From assembly GCF_000010665.1 (NCBI RefSeq), contig NC_012796.1, positions 806,001 through 870,000 of the forward strand: a stretch of 64,000 nucleotides of DNA, written 5' to 3'. Position numbers and translations under genes: made by a program. The stretch is from Solidesulfovibrio magneticus RS-1. GTDB lineage: Bacteria; Desulfobacterota; Desulfovibrionia; Desulfovibrionales; Desulfovibrionaceae. Under the pieces are notes generated by a model, which worked only from the letters and a program-made list of their open reading frames with translations, ran no database searches and had not been told where the DNA came from. Positions 34,813 through 42,612 of this stretch are shown one piece after another. How positions within the stretch are numbered: position 1 is the stretch's first letter; every line of letters starts with the position of its first letter.

Positions 34813-35508
34813 CTAACGGTTGGCGCGATTTTGGTCAAATAGCCCGGCCGGGGCCGCGTCCAGAAATTGGCCAAAGGGCGTGCCGCCAAGGGCCTGCCGC
34901 CAGGGCGGGCCGGCCAGCCGGGCCAGATCGGCCGCCTCGTCGCAGTCGGGCAGGGTCGCCAGCTCGGCCGCGTCCCGGCCGGCCGCGGCCAGACGCGCCC
35001 GGGTCAGCCCGGCCACGGCGGCGGTGCTCCAGGGCATGTCCGCGAAAACCTCGGGCGTAAATCCCTCCCGGGTGAAGCCGATGAGCCAGTAGCCGCCGTC
35101 TGCGGCCGGCCCCAGCACGGCCGGCTTTTCCTCCAGGGCCTTGGCGGCCTTACCCAGCAGCTCCGGGGTGAGAAGGGGCAGGTCCGCGCCAATAAGCAGG
35201 GCGGCCGCGTCGCCGGCCGTGAGCGCCCCGGCCAGGGCGGCGGCCATGCGCGCCCCGAGATCGCCCGGGGCTTGGGGCGAAAGCTGAAATCCCGGGCCGC
35301 ACAGGGTTTCCATGGCCGCCCGGGCGTTTCCCGGGGCGAAATGGACCGTGGCCGGCAGGCCCGAGGCCAGGGCGGCGCGAAAGACGTTGCCGGCCATGGC
35401 CCGGTAGGCCGCCAAGGCCAGTTCGTCGCCGCACACGGCGGCCAGCCGGGTCTTGACCAGCCCGGGCAGCGGGGCCTTGGCCAGGATATGCAGCGATACG
35501 GCCGCCAC
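34813..35508 (-). CDS. DUF2064/TIGR04282-type nucleotidyl- or glycosyltransferase-like protein
   Basis: A 231-residue protein of the family annotated as TIGR04282 (arsenosugar biosynthesis glycosyltransferase) or DUF2064. Motifs: LHILAKAPLPGLVKTRLAA at the N-terminus, GDLGARMAAAL, LLIGADLPLLTPELL and LGPAADGGYWLIGF, i.e. a GT-A-like NTP-binding fold resembling molybdenum cofactor nucleotidyltransferases. The GTG start at 35508 follows the neighbouring stop by 3 bp. The pair with the GT2 gene is common in many bacteria, with or without arsenic genes. No ArsM or radical-SAM arsenosugar gene is present, so the arsenosugar label is not supported here. Confidence 0.83.
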   Translation of the reverse strand: MAAVSLHILAKAPLPGLVKTRLAAVCGDELALAAYRAMAGNVFRAALASGLPATVHFAPGNARAAMETLCGPGFQLSPQAPGDLGARMAAALAGALTAGDAAALLIGADLPLLTPELLGKAAKALEEKPAVLGPAADGGYWLIGFTREGFTPEVFADMPWSTAAVAGLTRARLAAAGRDAAELATLPDCDEAADLARLAGPPWRQALGGTPFGQFLDAAPAGLFDQNRANR

Positions 35509-35511
35509 GGG

Positions 35512-36261
35512 TCAGCGCCCGCCGGCCGGACCGGGGCCGTGAGCCGGGGGGATGGGCCGGGGCGGGTAGAACCGGGCCAGCCGGTCCGGGGCCACGCCCA
35601 GGGTGTAACCGGCCAGTAGGGCCAGATTGCGGGCCGTGGCGAAAAGCGGTCCCTCGGCCAGCCAGCGCCGGGCCGAGGTGGTCACCCGCAATGGCGAGAC
35701 GGCCACGCGGCCGCCGGCCCGGCGCAGACAACGCACCAGCTCCACGTCCTCCATGACCGGGATGTCGCAAAAGCCGCCCATGGCCGTAAACAGGTCGCGC
35801 CGCAGGCACAGGGCCTGGTCGCCGTAGGGCAGGGAACACAGCTTTGAGCGCCAGGTGGCGGCGGCGGCAATGGCCCGCAGGAGCCATTTTTCGGAGCGGA
35901 TGGCCAGGGAAAAGGCGGCCAGTTCCGCCTGGGTCTCGAGGAGGCGGGCCGCCTCGGCAAAGGCCCCGGCCGGCAGGCGCGTGTCGGCGTGGAGAAAGAG
36001 CAGATATTCGCCCCGGGCCACGGCCGCGCCGGCGTTTTGCTGGCTGCCCCGGCCCGGCCGGGCGGTCAGTCCCGTCACTCCCTCCCGGTCGATGGCCCGG
36101 ATAGTTCCGCTGGCCGGATCGCCGTCGACCACCACGATTTCCAGCGGCGTGCCGTAGCCGGCGGCGTGAATGTTGTCGATGACGCCGTTTATGCGGCGCG
36201 CCTCGTCCAGCACGGGAACGATCACGGAAAACAGCGGCGAAGGGTGATGGCGCGGCGACAT
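35512..36261 (-). CDS. GT2 glycosyltransferase, TIGR04283 type
   Basis: A 249-residue family 2 glycosyltransferase: FSVIVPVLDEARRINGVIDNI at the N-terminus, EIVVVDGDPASGT in the nucleotide-binding strand, GRGSQQNAGAAVARGEYLLFLHADTRLP with the DxD-like HAD, and PYGDQALCLRRDLFTAMGGF followed by MEDVELVRCLRRAGG. The short C-terminus and the lack of membrane anchors fit TIGR04283. Sequence supports nucleotide-sugar transfer to an unknown acceptor. The gene starts 129 bp from the divergent methyltransferase-deoxysugar operon, and its product could act in the same glycan. Confidence 0.87.
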   Translation of the reverse strand: MSPRHHPSPLFSVIVPVLDEARRINGVIDNIHAAGYGTPLEIVVVDGDPASGTIRAIDREGVTGLTARPGRGSQQNAGAAVARGEYLLFLHADTRLPAGAFAEAARLLETQAELAAFSLAIRSEKWLLRAIAAAATWRSKLCSLPYGDQALCLRRDLFTAMGGFCDIPVMEDVELVRCLRRAGGRVAVSPLRVTTSARRWLAEGPLFATARNLALLAGYTLGVAPDRLARFYPPRPIPPAHGPGPAGGR

Positions 36262-36390
36262 GGGGGCCTCGTTGCGGCGGAACTTCCTTGGTGCAATAGA
36301 TTTTTTCCGGGCAAACCGCTAGACTGGGTCTTCCCGTCCCGGCCGTTGCGGCCCAGACGGCCCCGCTTGCGTTGCGAGGTGCGTGGGATC

Positions 36391-37185
36391 ATGTTGGAAG
36401 CCGAATACGCCGCCATGCGCCAGGCCGAGGAACGGCACTGGTGGTACTTGGGCCTGCACGATCAGGTCCGCCGGGCGCTGGCCCGCTGTCGGGGGCTGGT
36501 GTCCGGCCCGGGCCGGGTCCTGGACGCCGGCTGCGGCACGGGCAAGGTGCTGGAGCTTTTCGCCGATTTGCAGCCCGTGGGCCTCGACCTGTCGGCCACG
36601 GCCCTGTCTCTGGCCCGAGGGCGCGGCGATTTTCCCCTGGTCCGGGCCTCGGCCGTGACCCTGCCCTTTGCCAACGCCGCCTTTGACGTGGCCCTGTCCC
36701 TGGACGTGCTGGCCAACGTGCCGCCGGGCGAGATGCCCAAGGCCCTGGCCGAGCTGTATCGTGTGCTGGCCCCGGGCGGGGCGCTTGTTCTCAATATCGT
36801 GGCGTTTCAGGCGCTTTACGCCGAGCACGACCGGGCCGTGGGCGTGGTGCGGCGCTACCGGGCTGGCGAGGTTCGGGAAATGCTCGCCGGGGCCGGTTTT
36901 GCCCTGGACATTTTGTCCTATTCCAATACGCTTTTATTCCCGGCCGCCGCCCTGGTGCGGCTGGCCCGCAGGCGTCGCCGGTCCGGCCGCGAACCGGTTT
37001 CCGACCTGGCCGCGCTGCCCGGACCGCTCAACGCCGCCCTGGCTGCCGTGCGGCGTCTCGAAAACGCCGCCATTGTGGGCAAGGCCCTGGCCTTCCCCTT
37101 TGGCCTGTCCGTTTTCGCCCTGGCCCGCAAGCCCGGCCCGGGCATTTCCGGCAACTTCCAACGCAACGCCGGCAAGGGGTTATGA
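36391..37185 (+). CDS. SAM-dependent methyltransferase, first gene of the deoxysugar operon
   Basis: A 264-residue methyltransferase. The core has RHWWYLGLHDQVRR before motif I VLDAGCGTGKVLELF (~47-61), then PVGLDLSATALSLAR (motif II), VRASAVTLPFANAAFDVALSLDVLANV, and LYRVLAPGGALVLNIVAF. The N-terminal RHWWY/AEERHWWYLG stretch is typical of methyltransferases found beside glycosyltransferases in surface polysaccharide loci. A C-terminal hydrophobic stretch may bind the membrane. ATG 36391 is used; its Shine-Dalgarno is weak. The last 4 bp overlap the glycosyltransferase gene (ATGA). Likely to methylate a sugar or lipid-linked glycan. Confidence 0.83.
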   Translation: MLEAEYAAMRQAEERHWWYLGLHDQVRRALARCRGLVSGPGRVLDAGCGTGKVLELFADLQPVGLDLSATALSLARGRGDFPLVRASAVTLPFANAAFDVALSLDVLANVPPGEMPKALAELYRVLAPGGALVLNIVAFQALYAEHDRAVGVVRRYRAGEVREMLAGAGFALDILSYSNTLLFPAAALVRLARRRRRSGREPVSDLAALPGPLNAALAAVRRLENAAIVGKALAFPFGLSVFALARKPGPGISGNFQRNAGKGL

Positions 37186-38156
37186 GCCAAGCCGCAGCAT
37201 CGCCCACCCTGACCATCGTCATTCCCGTCTACAACGCCGAACAATCCATCGGCCGGCTGGTGGACGCCCTGGTCGCCCAACCGCCGCTGCCCGGAACCGA
37301 TGTGGTGCTGGTCAACGACGGCAGCCGCGACGGCAGCCACCGGGAATGCCTGGCCTGCTGCGACCGCCATCCCGGACGCGTCACCTATCTGCGCCTGGCC
37401 CGCAATTTCGGCGAGCATGGTGCGGTCATGGCCGGATTGTGCCAGGCCGGGGGCGATTATGTCGTGGTCATGGACGACGACTTCCAAAATCCCCCCCACG
37501 AGGCGGCCCGGCTGGTGGAAACCGCCGTGGCCGGCGGCTTTGATGTGGTTTACGGCGCTTTTCGCGAGAAGTGCCACGGCACCCTGCGCAACTGGGGCAG
37601 CGCGTTCAACGACCGGGTGGCCACCTGGCTGCTCGGCAAACCGCGCCATCTCTATCTCTCCAGCTTCAAGTGCCTGTCCCGGTTCCTGGTCGAGCGCATC
37701 ATCGCCTACGCCGGCCCCTCTCCCTATGTGGACGGCCTGATCCTGCGGGTCACCGACAACATCGCCCAGATCGACGTGGAGCACTGTCCCCGCCGGGCCG
37801 GCCGTTCGGGCTACACCCTGTGGAAGCTCATCCGGCTGTGGCTGACCATGTTCGTCAATTTTTCCGTGGCCCCACTGCGCCTGTCCGCTGTGTTGGGCCT
37901 TGGCGTCAGCGCCTTTGGGCTGCTCATGGCCGGGTGGAGCCTGCTGGAAAAGCTGCTTGGCCTGGATGTGCCCACGGGCTGGACCACGCTCTACGTCACG
38001 GTGGTCATCTTCGCCGGCATCCAGCTCGTCATGCTTGGGCTGCTTGGCGAATACGTCGGCCGGGGACTCCTTGAGGCCAACCGCGCCCCGCAGTTCGTGG
38101 TGCGCGAGGTCCACGGCGGCGGCCGTCCCCCGGCCCGGGAGCCGCGTCGGTGGTAG
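37182..38156 (+). CDS. GT2 polyprenyl-phosphate glycosyltransferase with two C-terminal membrane helices
   Basis: A 324-residue enzyme of the ArnC/GtrB/DPM group. Catalytic part: LTIVIPVYNAEQSIGRLVDAL, VVLVNDGSRDGS with the first Asp, FGEHGAVMAGLCQAGGDYVVVMDDDFQNPP with DDD, then YLSSFKCLSRFLVERI. Two hydrophobic helices follow at ~225-250 and ~262-290, the membrane anchor of this family. They transfer a sugar from a nucleotide sugar to undecaprenyl phosphate on the cytoplasmic face, for export and later use. In this operon the likely donor is the NDP-deoxy(amino)sugar made by the following genes (inference). Confidence 0.88.
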   Translation: MSQAAASPTLTIVIPVYNAEQSIGRLVDALVAQPPLPGTDVVLVNDGSRDGSHRECLACCDRHPGRVTYLRLARNFGEHGAVMAGLCQAGGDYVVVMDDDFQNPPHEAARLVETAVAGGFDVVYGAFREKCHGTLRNWGSAFNDRVATWLLGKPRHLYLSSFKCLSRFLVERIIAYAGPSPYVDGLILRVTDNIAQIDVEHCPRRAGRSGYTLWKLIRLWLTMFVNFSVAPLRLSAVLGLGVSAFGLLMAGWSLLEKLLGLDVPTGWTTLYVTVVIFAGIQLVMLGLLGEYVGRGLLEANRAPQFVVREVHGGGRPPAREPRRW

Positions 38157-38560
38157 GGCCGCTCGGACTGGTGCGTCCTGTGGCCATTCCCTCCGTGGGC
38201 GATGACCGGGGCTGGCTGTCCGTGGTCGAGGCCGGGCAGACCGTGCCTTTTCCCATCCGTCGGGTCTTTTACATGCACGGCATGACGGCCGAGCGCGGCG
38301 GCCACGCCCACCGCGACACCGACCAGCTCGTGGTCTGCCTGGCCGGTTCCCTGCGTCTGGACCTTACCGACGGCCGCGACCGTCTGTCCGTGCGCCTGGC
38401 CGACCCGGCCCAGGGGCTTTTCATCCCGGCCATGGTCTTTATCGACATACGCGACATCGCGCCCGGAGCCGTCTGCCTGGTGCTGGCCAGCACCCACTAC
38501 GACATAAGCCGTTCCATTCGCAGCTACGAAGCCTTTCTGGAGGCGGTTGCCCAGCCATGA
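38150..38560 (+). CDS. NDP-4-keto-6-deoxyhexose 3,4-ketoisomerase (FdtA/QdtA type, cupin)
   Basis: A 136-residue single-domain cupin. Family features: IPSVGDDRGWLSVVEAGQTVPFPIRRVFYMHG (in pieces), then ERGGHAHRDTDQLVVCLAGSLRLDL with the two catalytic histidines of GGHAH, and GLFIPAMVFIDIRD. FdtA/QdtA move the keto group of dTDP-4-keto-6-deoxyglucose from C4 to C3 on the way to 3-amino sugars. GTG 38150 overlaps the glycosyltransferase stop and the end overlaps the next ATG, so the gene is embedded in a coupled operon. Whether the substrate carries dTDP or another nucleotide is unknown. Confidence 0.87.
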   Translation: MVGPLGLVRPVAIPSVGDDRGWLSVVEAGQTVPFPIRRVFYMHGMTAERGGHAHRDTDQLVVCLAGSLRLDLTDGRDRLSVRLADPAQGLFIPAMVFIDIRDIAPGAVCLVLASTHYDISRSIRSYEAFLEAVAQP

Positions 38561-39975
38561 GCACCGCCGCCGTCCGTCTGGCCTTTCTGCGTTCCAGCCG
38601 GGCTCTGGCCGGGGAACTGCCGAGCGTGGCCGCCGTCCTCAACTGGTTTGACGCCAAGGACCGCAGCCGTTTCGAGGTGCGCCGCGCCCCGCTGACCGCC
38701 CTTTCCCAGTGGCATTACGCGCCACACCCCATGCGGCTTATGCACCGCTCGGGACGGTTTTTTGCCATCGAGGGCCTGCGGGCGGAAACCGGTTTCGGCC
38801 CGGTGGCCTCCTGGGACCAGCCCATCATCAACCAGCCCGAGGTGGGCATCCTGGGCCTGCTCGCCAAGGAAATCGACGGCGTGCTCCATTTTCTCATGCA
38901 GGCCAAGATGGAGCCCGGCAACGTCAACATCCTCCAGCTTTCGCCCACGGTTCAGGCCACCCACAGCAACTATTCCCGGGTCCATGCCGGGGCCACGCCG
39001 CGCTACCTCGACTATTTCACCGAGCCCGGCCGGGCCAGGGTGCTCCTGGACCAGCTCCAGCCCGAACAGGGGGCGCGGTTTTTGCGCAAGCGCAACCGCA
39101 ACATGGTGGTGGTCACGGATGCCCCCGTGCCCGAACACGAGGATTTCCGCTGGCTCACCCTGGGGCAGATCAAAGCGCTTCTGGCCCACGACAACATCGT
39201 CAACATGGACGCCCGCACCGTGGTGTCGCTCATCCCCCTGGCCGACCCCGACGAAGGGCCGGATTACGGCCTGATCCACGATGTGGGCGGTTTTGGCCTC
39301 GACGTCTATCTGTCTTTTTGCCGCTCGGACAAGGAACGCCACACCATGGACGAGCTCATGGCCTGGCTCACGGCCGGCAAGGCTCGCCACGCCATGCGCG
39401 TTTCTTGCCTGGACCTAGACCGGCTGCGTGGTTGGATCGTGACCGACGAGGAAATCCGCCACGAAACGGGCCTGTATTTTTCCGTCATCGGCGTGGACGT
39501 GAAGGCCCACACCCGTGAGGCCTCCAGCTGGTCCCAGCCCCTGCTTCACCACGGCGGCCAGGGGCTGGTCGGCTTTTTGTGCCAGCGCCACGGCGGCGTG
39601 CTCCATTTCCTGGCTCGGGGGAGCCTGGAACCCGGCAACCGCGACGGCATGGAGATAGGGCCGACCATCGCCTGTTCCGAAGTGGCCGCCAGGGCCTGCC
39701 GGACCTGCGCCCCGCCGCTGCTGGCCCATTTCCTCGAACCCGGCAAGGGCATTGTGCGCTACGACGCCGTGCAGTCCGAAGAGGGCGGGCGCTTCCACCA
39801 TTTCCAGAACCGCTACATGGTGGTGGAGTTGCCGCCAGGGCAAAAACTCGACCTGCCCGACCACTACGCCTGGATGACGCTGGGGCAGCTGTGGCGCATG
39901 GCCCGCCACGGCCACGTCAACATCGAGGCCCGAAATCTCATGGCCTGCCTGGGCCTGCTGGAGACCCTGCCGTGA
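38557..39975 (+). CDS. NDP-hexose 2,3-dehydratase
   Basis: A 472-residue protein built of two related halves (~55-250 and ~290-460), each with a Rossmann-less fold of the TylX3/EvaA type. Half one has GLRAETGFGPVASWDQPII, ILGLLAKEIDGVLHFLMQAK and EPGNVNILQLSPTVQAT. Half two repeats this as GVDVKAHTREASSWSQPLL, LVGFLCQRHGGVLHFLARG and EPGNRDGMEIGPTIA. These enzymes remove water across C2-C3 of an NDP-4-keto-6-deoxyhexose, the first step to 2-deoxy sugars. Only the C-terminal half is catalytic in known members. ATG overlaps the previous stop (ATGA). Finding this family outside actinobacterial antibiotic clusters is less common. Confidence 0.87.
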   Translation: MSTAAVRLAFLRSSRALAGELPSVAAVLNWFDAKDRSRFEVRRAPLTALSQWHYAPHPMRLMHRSGRFFAIEGLRAETGFGPVASWDQPIINQPEVGILGLLAKEIDGVLHFLMQAKMEPGNVNILQLSPTVQATHSNYSRVHAGATPRYLDYFTEPGRARVLLDQLQPEQGARFLRKRNRNMVVVTDAPVPEHEDFRWLTLGQIKALLAHDNIVNMDARTVVSLIPLADPDEGPDYGLIHDVGGFGLDVYLSFCRSDKERHTMDELMAWLTAGKARHAMRVSCLDLDRLRGWIVTDEEIRHETGLYFSVIGVDVKAHTREASSWSQPLLHHGGQGLVGFLCQRHGGVLHFLARGSLEPGNRDGMEIGPTIACSEVAARACRTCAPPLLAHFLEPGKGIVRYDAVQSEEGGRFHHFQNRYMVVELPPGQKLDLPDHYAWMTLGQLWRMARHGHVNIEARNLMACLGLLETLP

Positions 39976-40904
39976 AGCTCCTTGTTTTCGGCGCGTCCGA
40001 CATCTTCGCCCGCCGCGTGGCCCCGAACCTGCCCGCCCTGGGCGTGGCCGGGGTCGAGATCGTCTCCCGCAGCGGCCGCCGGCCGGCTTTGCCGCCCGAG
40101 CTTTCCGTTATCTGGCGCGATGACGCCGAGGCCGCCCTGGCCCACAGCCCGGCCGAGGTCGTCTACGTCACCACCGAAAACGGCCGCCACACCGCCCTGG
40201 CCCTGGCCGCCCTCGCCTCGGGCCGCCACGTCGTCGTGGACAAGCCGGCCTTCCTGAGCCTGGCCGAGGCCGAGGCCGCCGCCGAACTGGCCGCCCAAAA
40301 GTACCTCACCCTGGCCGAAGCCACGGTCTGGGCCGACCACCCGCGCGTCGAGGCCCTTCTGGCCGCCTTTGCCGCCGCCGGCTCGGCCCCCACGCGCGCT
40401 TCCGCCGTCTTTTCCTTTCCGCCCCTGCCGCCGGGCAATTTTCGCCACCTCGCCGCCCTGGGCGGCGGGGCCCTGGCCGACCTCGGAGCCTACGCCGCCA
40501 GCCCCGGCCGCGTCCTTTTCGGCTGCCAGCCGGACACCGTGGACTGCCGGATCCTTTCACGCGGCCCGGAAGTCGACACCGCCTTTGTCTGCCAGATGAC
40601 CTACCCCGGCGGGCGCAGTTTCACCGGAACCTTCGGCTTCGACACCGGCTACGCCAACCGTCTGGACGTGCTCGGCCCCAATCTGGCCGTCTCCCTGGAC
40701 CGAGTCTTCACCCCGCCGCCCGGAGCCGCCCTGGAGCTGGCCTGCAACACGCCCACAGGCTGCACCGTGGAAATCATCCCGCCGGCCGACGCCTTTGCCC
40801 GCTTTTTCGCCCGCGCGCTCACGGCCATGGCCCACGGCCATGACCCCGCCCTCGCGGCGGCGCTCATTGCCGACGCCCGAGTTCGGGCACGGTTGAGTGA
40901 GTAG
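39972..40904 (+). CDS. Gfo/Idh/MocA-family NDP-sugar 3-ketoreductase
   Basis: A 310-residue NAD(P)-dependent oxidoreductase. The N-terminal Rossmann fold starts at LLVFGASDIFARRVAPNLPALG, followed by VVYVTTENGRHTALALAALASGRHVVVDKPAFLSLAEAE, which includes the EKP-like DKP lysine motif of the family. The C-terminal domain holds GGGALADLGAYAASPGR with conserved His replaced in this member, and GTFGFDTGYANRLDVLGP. By position after the 2,3-dehydratase it should reduce the 3-keto group to yield the 2,6-dideoxy-4-keto sugar. GTG 39972 overlaps the preceding stop (GTGA). Confidence 0.82.
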   Translation: MKLLVFGASDIFARRVAPNLPALGVAGVEIVSRSGRRPALPPELSVIWRDDAEAALAHSPAEVVYVTTENGRHTALALAALASGRHVVVDKPAFLSLAEAEAAAELAAQKYLTLAEATVWADHPRVEALLAAFAAAGSAPTRASAVFSFPPLPPGNFRHLAALGGGALADLGAYAASPGRVLFGCQPDTVDCRILSRGPEVDTAFVCQMTYPGGRSFTGTFGFDTGYANRLDVLGPNLAVSLDRVFTPPPGAALELACNTPTGCTVEIIPPADAFARFFARALTAMAHGHDPALAAALIADARVRARLSE

Positions 40905-40922
40905 GAAGAAAGAAGAATAAGA

Positions 40923-40976
40923 TGCCTCCGGCGGCCGGGGGCCTGAGGCCCCCGGACCCCCCATTGGGGGAAAAAG
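40923..40976 (+). repeat. GC-rich palindromic element, family A, copy 3
   Basis: Lies 18 bp after the ketoreductase stop in terminator orientation: TGCCTCCGGCGGCC, then GGGGGCCTGAGGCCCCC, then CCCCCCATTGGGGG and AAAAAGG. Its last bases merge with the AAGGAG ribosome-binding site of the aminotransferase gene, so the element sits inside the operon. Confidence 0.8.
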
Positions 40977-40986
40977 GAGTGATGGG

Positions 40987-42108
40987 ATGGCGGTCAATGT
41001 TTGGGGATATTTGGAAGAGTATCGGGAAGAAAAGGCCGAGATCATGGCGGCGGTGGAAGGGGTGCTGGCCTCGGGCAAGCTCATCCTCGGCCCCAATGTC
41101 GCTGCTTTTGAACAGGAATTCGCCGCTTACTGCGGCGCGGCCCACGGCGTGGGCGTGGACAACGGCACCAATGCCGTCATGCTGGCTTTGCTGGCCCTGG
41201 GGCTGGAGCCTGGCGACGAGGTGCTGACCGTCTCCAACACGGCCGTGCCCACGGTCTCGGCCATCGTCAGCGCCGGCGGCGTGCCGCGCTTCGTCGACAT
41301 CGACCCGGCCACCTACCTCATGGACACGGCGCGGCTGGAAACGGCCGTGACGCCGCGCACCCGGGCCATCGTGGCGGTGCATCTTTTTGGCCAGTGCGTG
41401 GACATGGAGGCCGTGGCCGCCGTGGCCGAGCGCCACGGGCTGTTCGTGGTCGAGGACTGCGCTCAGTCCCACGGCGCGGCCCGGCATGGCCGGGTCTGCG
41501 GTGCTCTGGCCGACGCGGCCGCCTTTTCCTTTTATCCCACCAAGATCCTCGGAACTTATGGCGACGGCGGATTGGTCATGACCGACCGCGACGACGTGGC
41601 GGCAAAACTCAAGAAACTGCGCTTCTACGGCATGGAAAAGACCTATTACGCCCTGGAACACGGGTTCAACAGCCGCCTGGACGAGGTCCATGCCGCCATC
41701 CTGCGCGGCAAGCTCAAACATCTGCCGGCCTACATCACCCGCCGCCGGGATCTGGCCGCCGGCTACGACGCCGCCCTGGCCGGCACGTCCCTGACCCTGC
41801 CGGTGACCGCCCCGGGCAACGACCACGCCTATTATCTCTACGTCGCCCGCCACCCCGGGCGTGACGCCGTCCTGGCTGGCCTGAGGTCCCGTGAGGTCAA
41901 CCTCAACATCAGCTACCCCTGGCCCATCCACACCATGACGGGTTACGCCCATCTGGGGTACAAGGAAGGCGACCTGCCCCACACCGAGCGAGCGGCCCGG
42001 GAGATCTTCTCCCTACCCATGTATCCGTCGCTCACCGACGCCGAGCAGGATTTCGCCATCGCCGCGCTTATCGACACCCTGGCCGAGGTGGACGGCCAAA
42101 CGAGGTAA
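40987..42108 (+). CDS. DegT/DnrJ/EryC1/StrS sugar aminotransferase
   Basis: A 373-residue PLP enzyme that transfers an amino group from glutamate to a keto sugar. Motifs: ASGKLILGPNVAAFEQEFA at the N-terminus, GVDNGTNAVMLALLALGL for PLP phosphate, FVVEDCAQSHGA with the conserved Asp, FSFYPTKILGTYGDGGLV with Schiff-base lysine ~K186, and NSRLDEVHAAILRGKL. The variant VWGYLEEYREEK start and YGMEKTYYALEHGFNSR segment resemble the FdtB/QdtB/3-aminotransferase branch, consistent with the 3,4-ketoisomerase upstream. The family A repeat stands between it and the ketoreductase gene, so expression may be lowered relative to the genes before it. Confidence 0.88.
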   Translation: MAVNVWGYLEEYREEKAEIMAAVEGVLASGKLILGPNVAAFEQEFAAYCGAAHGVGVDNGTNAVMLALLALGLEPGDEVLTVSNTAVPTVSAIVSAGGVPRFVDIDPATYLMDTARLETAVTPRTRAIVAVHLFGQCVDMEAVAAVAERHGLFVVEDCAQSHGAARHGRVCGALADAAAFSFYPTKILGTYGDGGLVMTDRDDVAAKLKKLRFYGMEKTYYALEHGFNSRLDEVHAAILRGKLKHLPAYITRRRDLAAGYDAALAGTSLTLPVTAPGNDHAYYLYVARHPGRDAVLAGLRSREVNLNISYPWPIHTMTGYAHLGYKEGDLPHTERAAREIFSLPMYPSLTDAEQDFAIAALIDTLAEVDGQTR

Positions 42109-42111
42109 CCC

Positions 42112-42537
42112 ATGGAATTCGGCGCTATCGCTCTGGCGCTCATGGCCGCGTTTACCGGCGCGGCCCTCTACATCAATCTGGTGGAACACCCGGCCCGGCG
42201 CGGGCTGCTCGACGGCGAGATGCTGGCCCAGTGGCAGGCGAGCTATCCGCGCGCCTACCGGATGCAGGCGAGCCTGGCCGTGGGCGGCTTTTTTTTCGGC
42301 CTGCTCGCCGCCTACTGGGCCGGCAAGGCGCTTTTCGTCACGGGCGCGCTTTTTTCCATCGCCAACTGGGTCGTCACCTACCGTTTTATCATGCCGGTCA
42401 ACCGGCAGTTGACGGCCGCCGACCCGGACACGGCCGACGCCGCCACCCGGGCGCTCTTGGAGAAGTGGAACCTGCTCCACGCCATCCGCACCGGCCTGGG
42501 CCTGCTCGCCGTCATCTGCTTCTTCGCGGCGCTCTGA
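42112..42537 (+). CDS. DUF1772 (anthrone oxygenase-like) membrane protein
   Basis: A 141-residue protein with four hydrophobic segments. The family pattern is seen as ALYINLVEHPARRGL, WQASYPRAYRMQASLAVGG, YRFIMPVNRQL and WNLLHAIRTGLGLLA. DUF1772 proteins include anthrone oxygenases and many uncharacterised membrane proteins; no function in glycan assembly is known. It starts 3 bp after the aminotransferase stop and so belongs to the same transcript. TACCCATGG around the start shows a plain ATG with AGG upstream. Confidence 0.8.
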   Translation: MEFGAIALALMAAFTGAALYINLVEHPARRGLLDGEMLAQWQASYPRAYRMQASLAVGGFFFGLLAAYWAGKALFVTGALFSIANWVVTYRFIMPVNRQLTAADPDTADAATRALLEKWNLLHAIRTGLGLLAVICFFAAL

Positions 42538-42541
42538 TGCT

Positions 42542-42597
42542 CCCCCTCTCTCCATATGGGGGGTCTGGGGGCCTCAGGCCCCCAGCCGCCGGAGGCA
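42542..42597 (-). repeat. GC-rich palindromic element, family A, copy 4
   Basis: Contains CCATATGGGG, GGGGGCCTCAGGCCCCC and ends CCGCCGGAGGC, 16 bp before the molybdopterin gene's ATG. Orientation is reversed relative to the upstream gene. Confidence 0.8.
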
Positions 42598-42612
42598 CTC
42601 TTCTCTTTTCTT

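Noticed and set aside
35512-36261. Arsenosugar biosynthesis locus
   Set aside because: The family names carry that label, but no ArsM, ArsS or other arsenic gene is present in the window.
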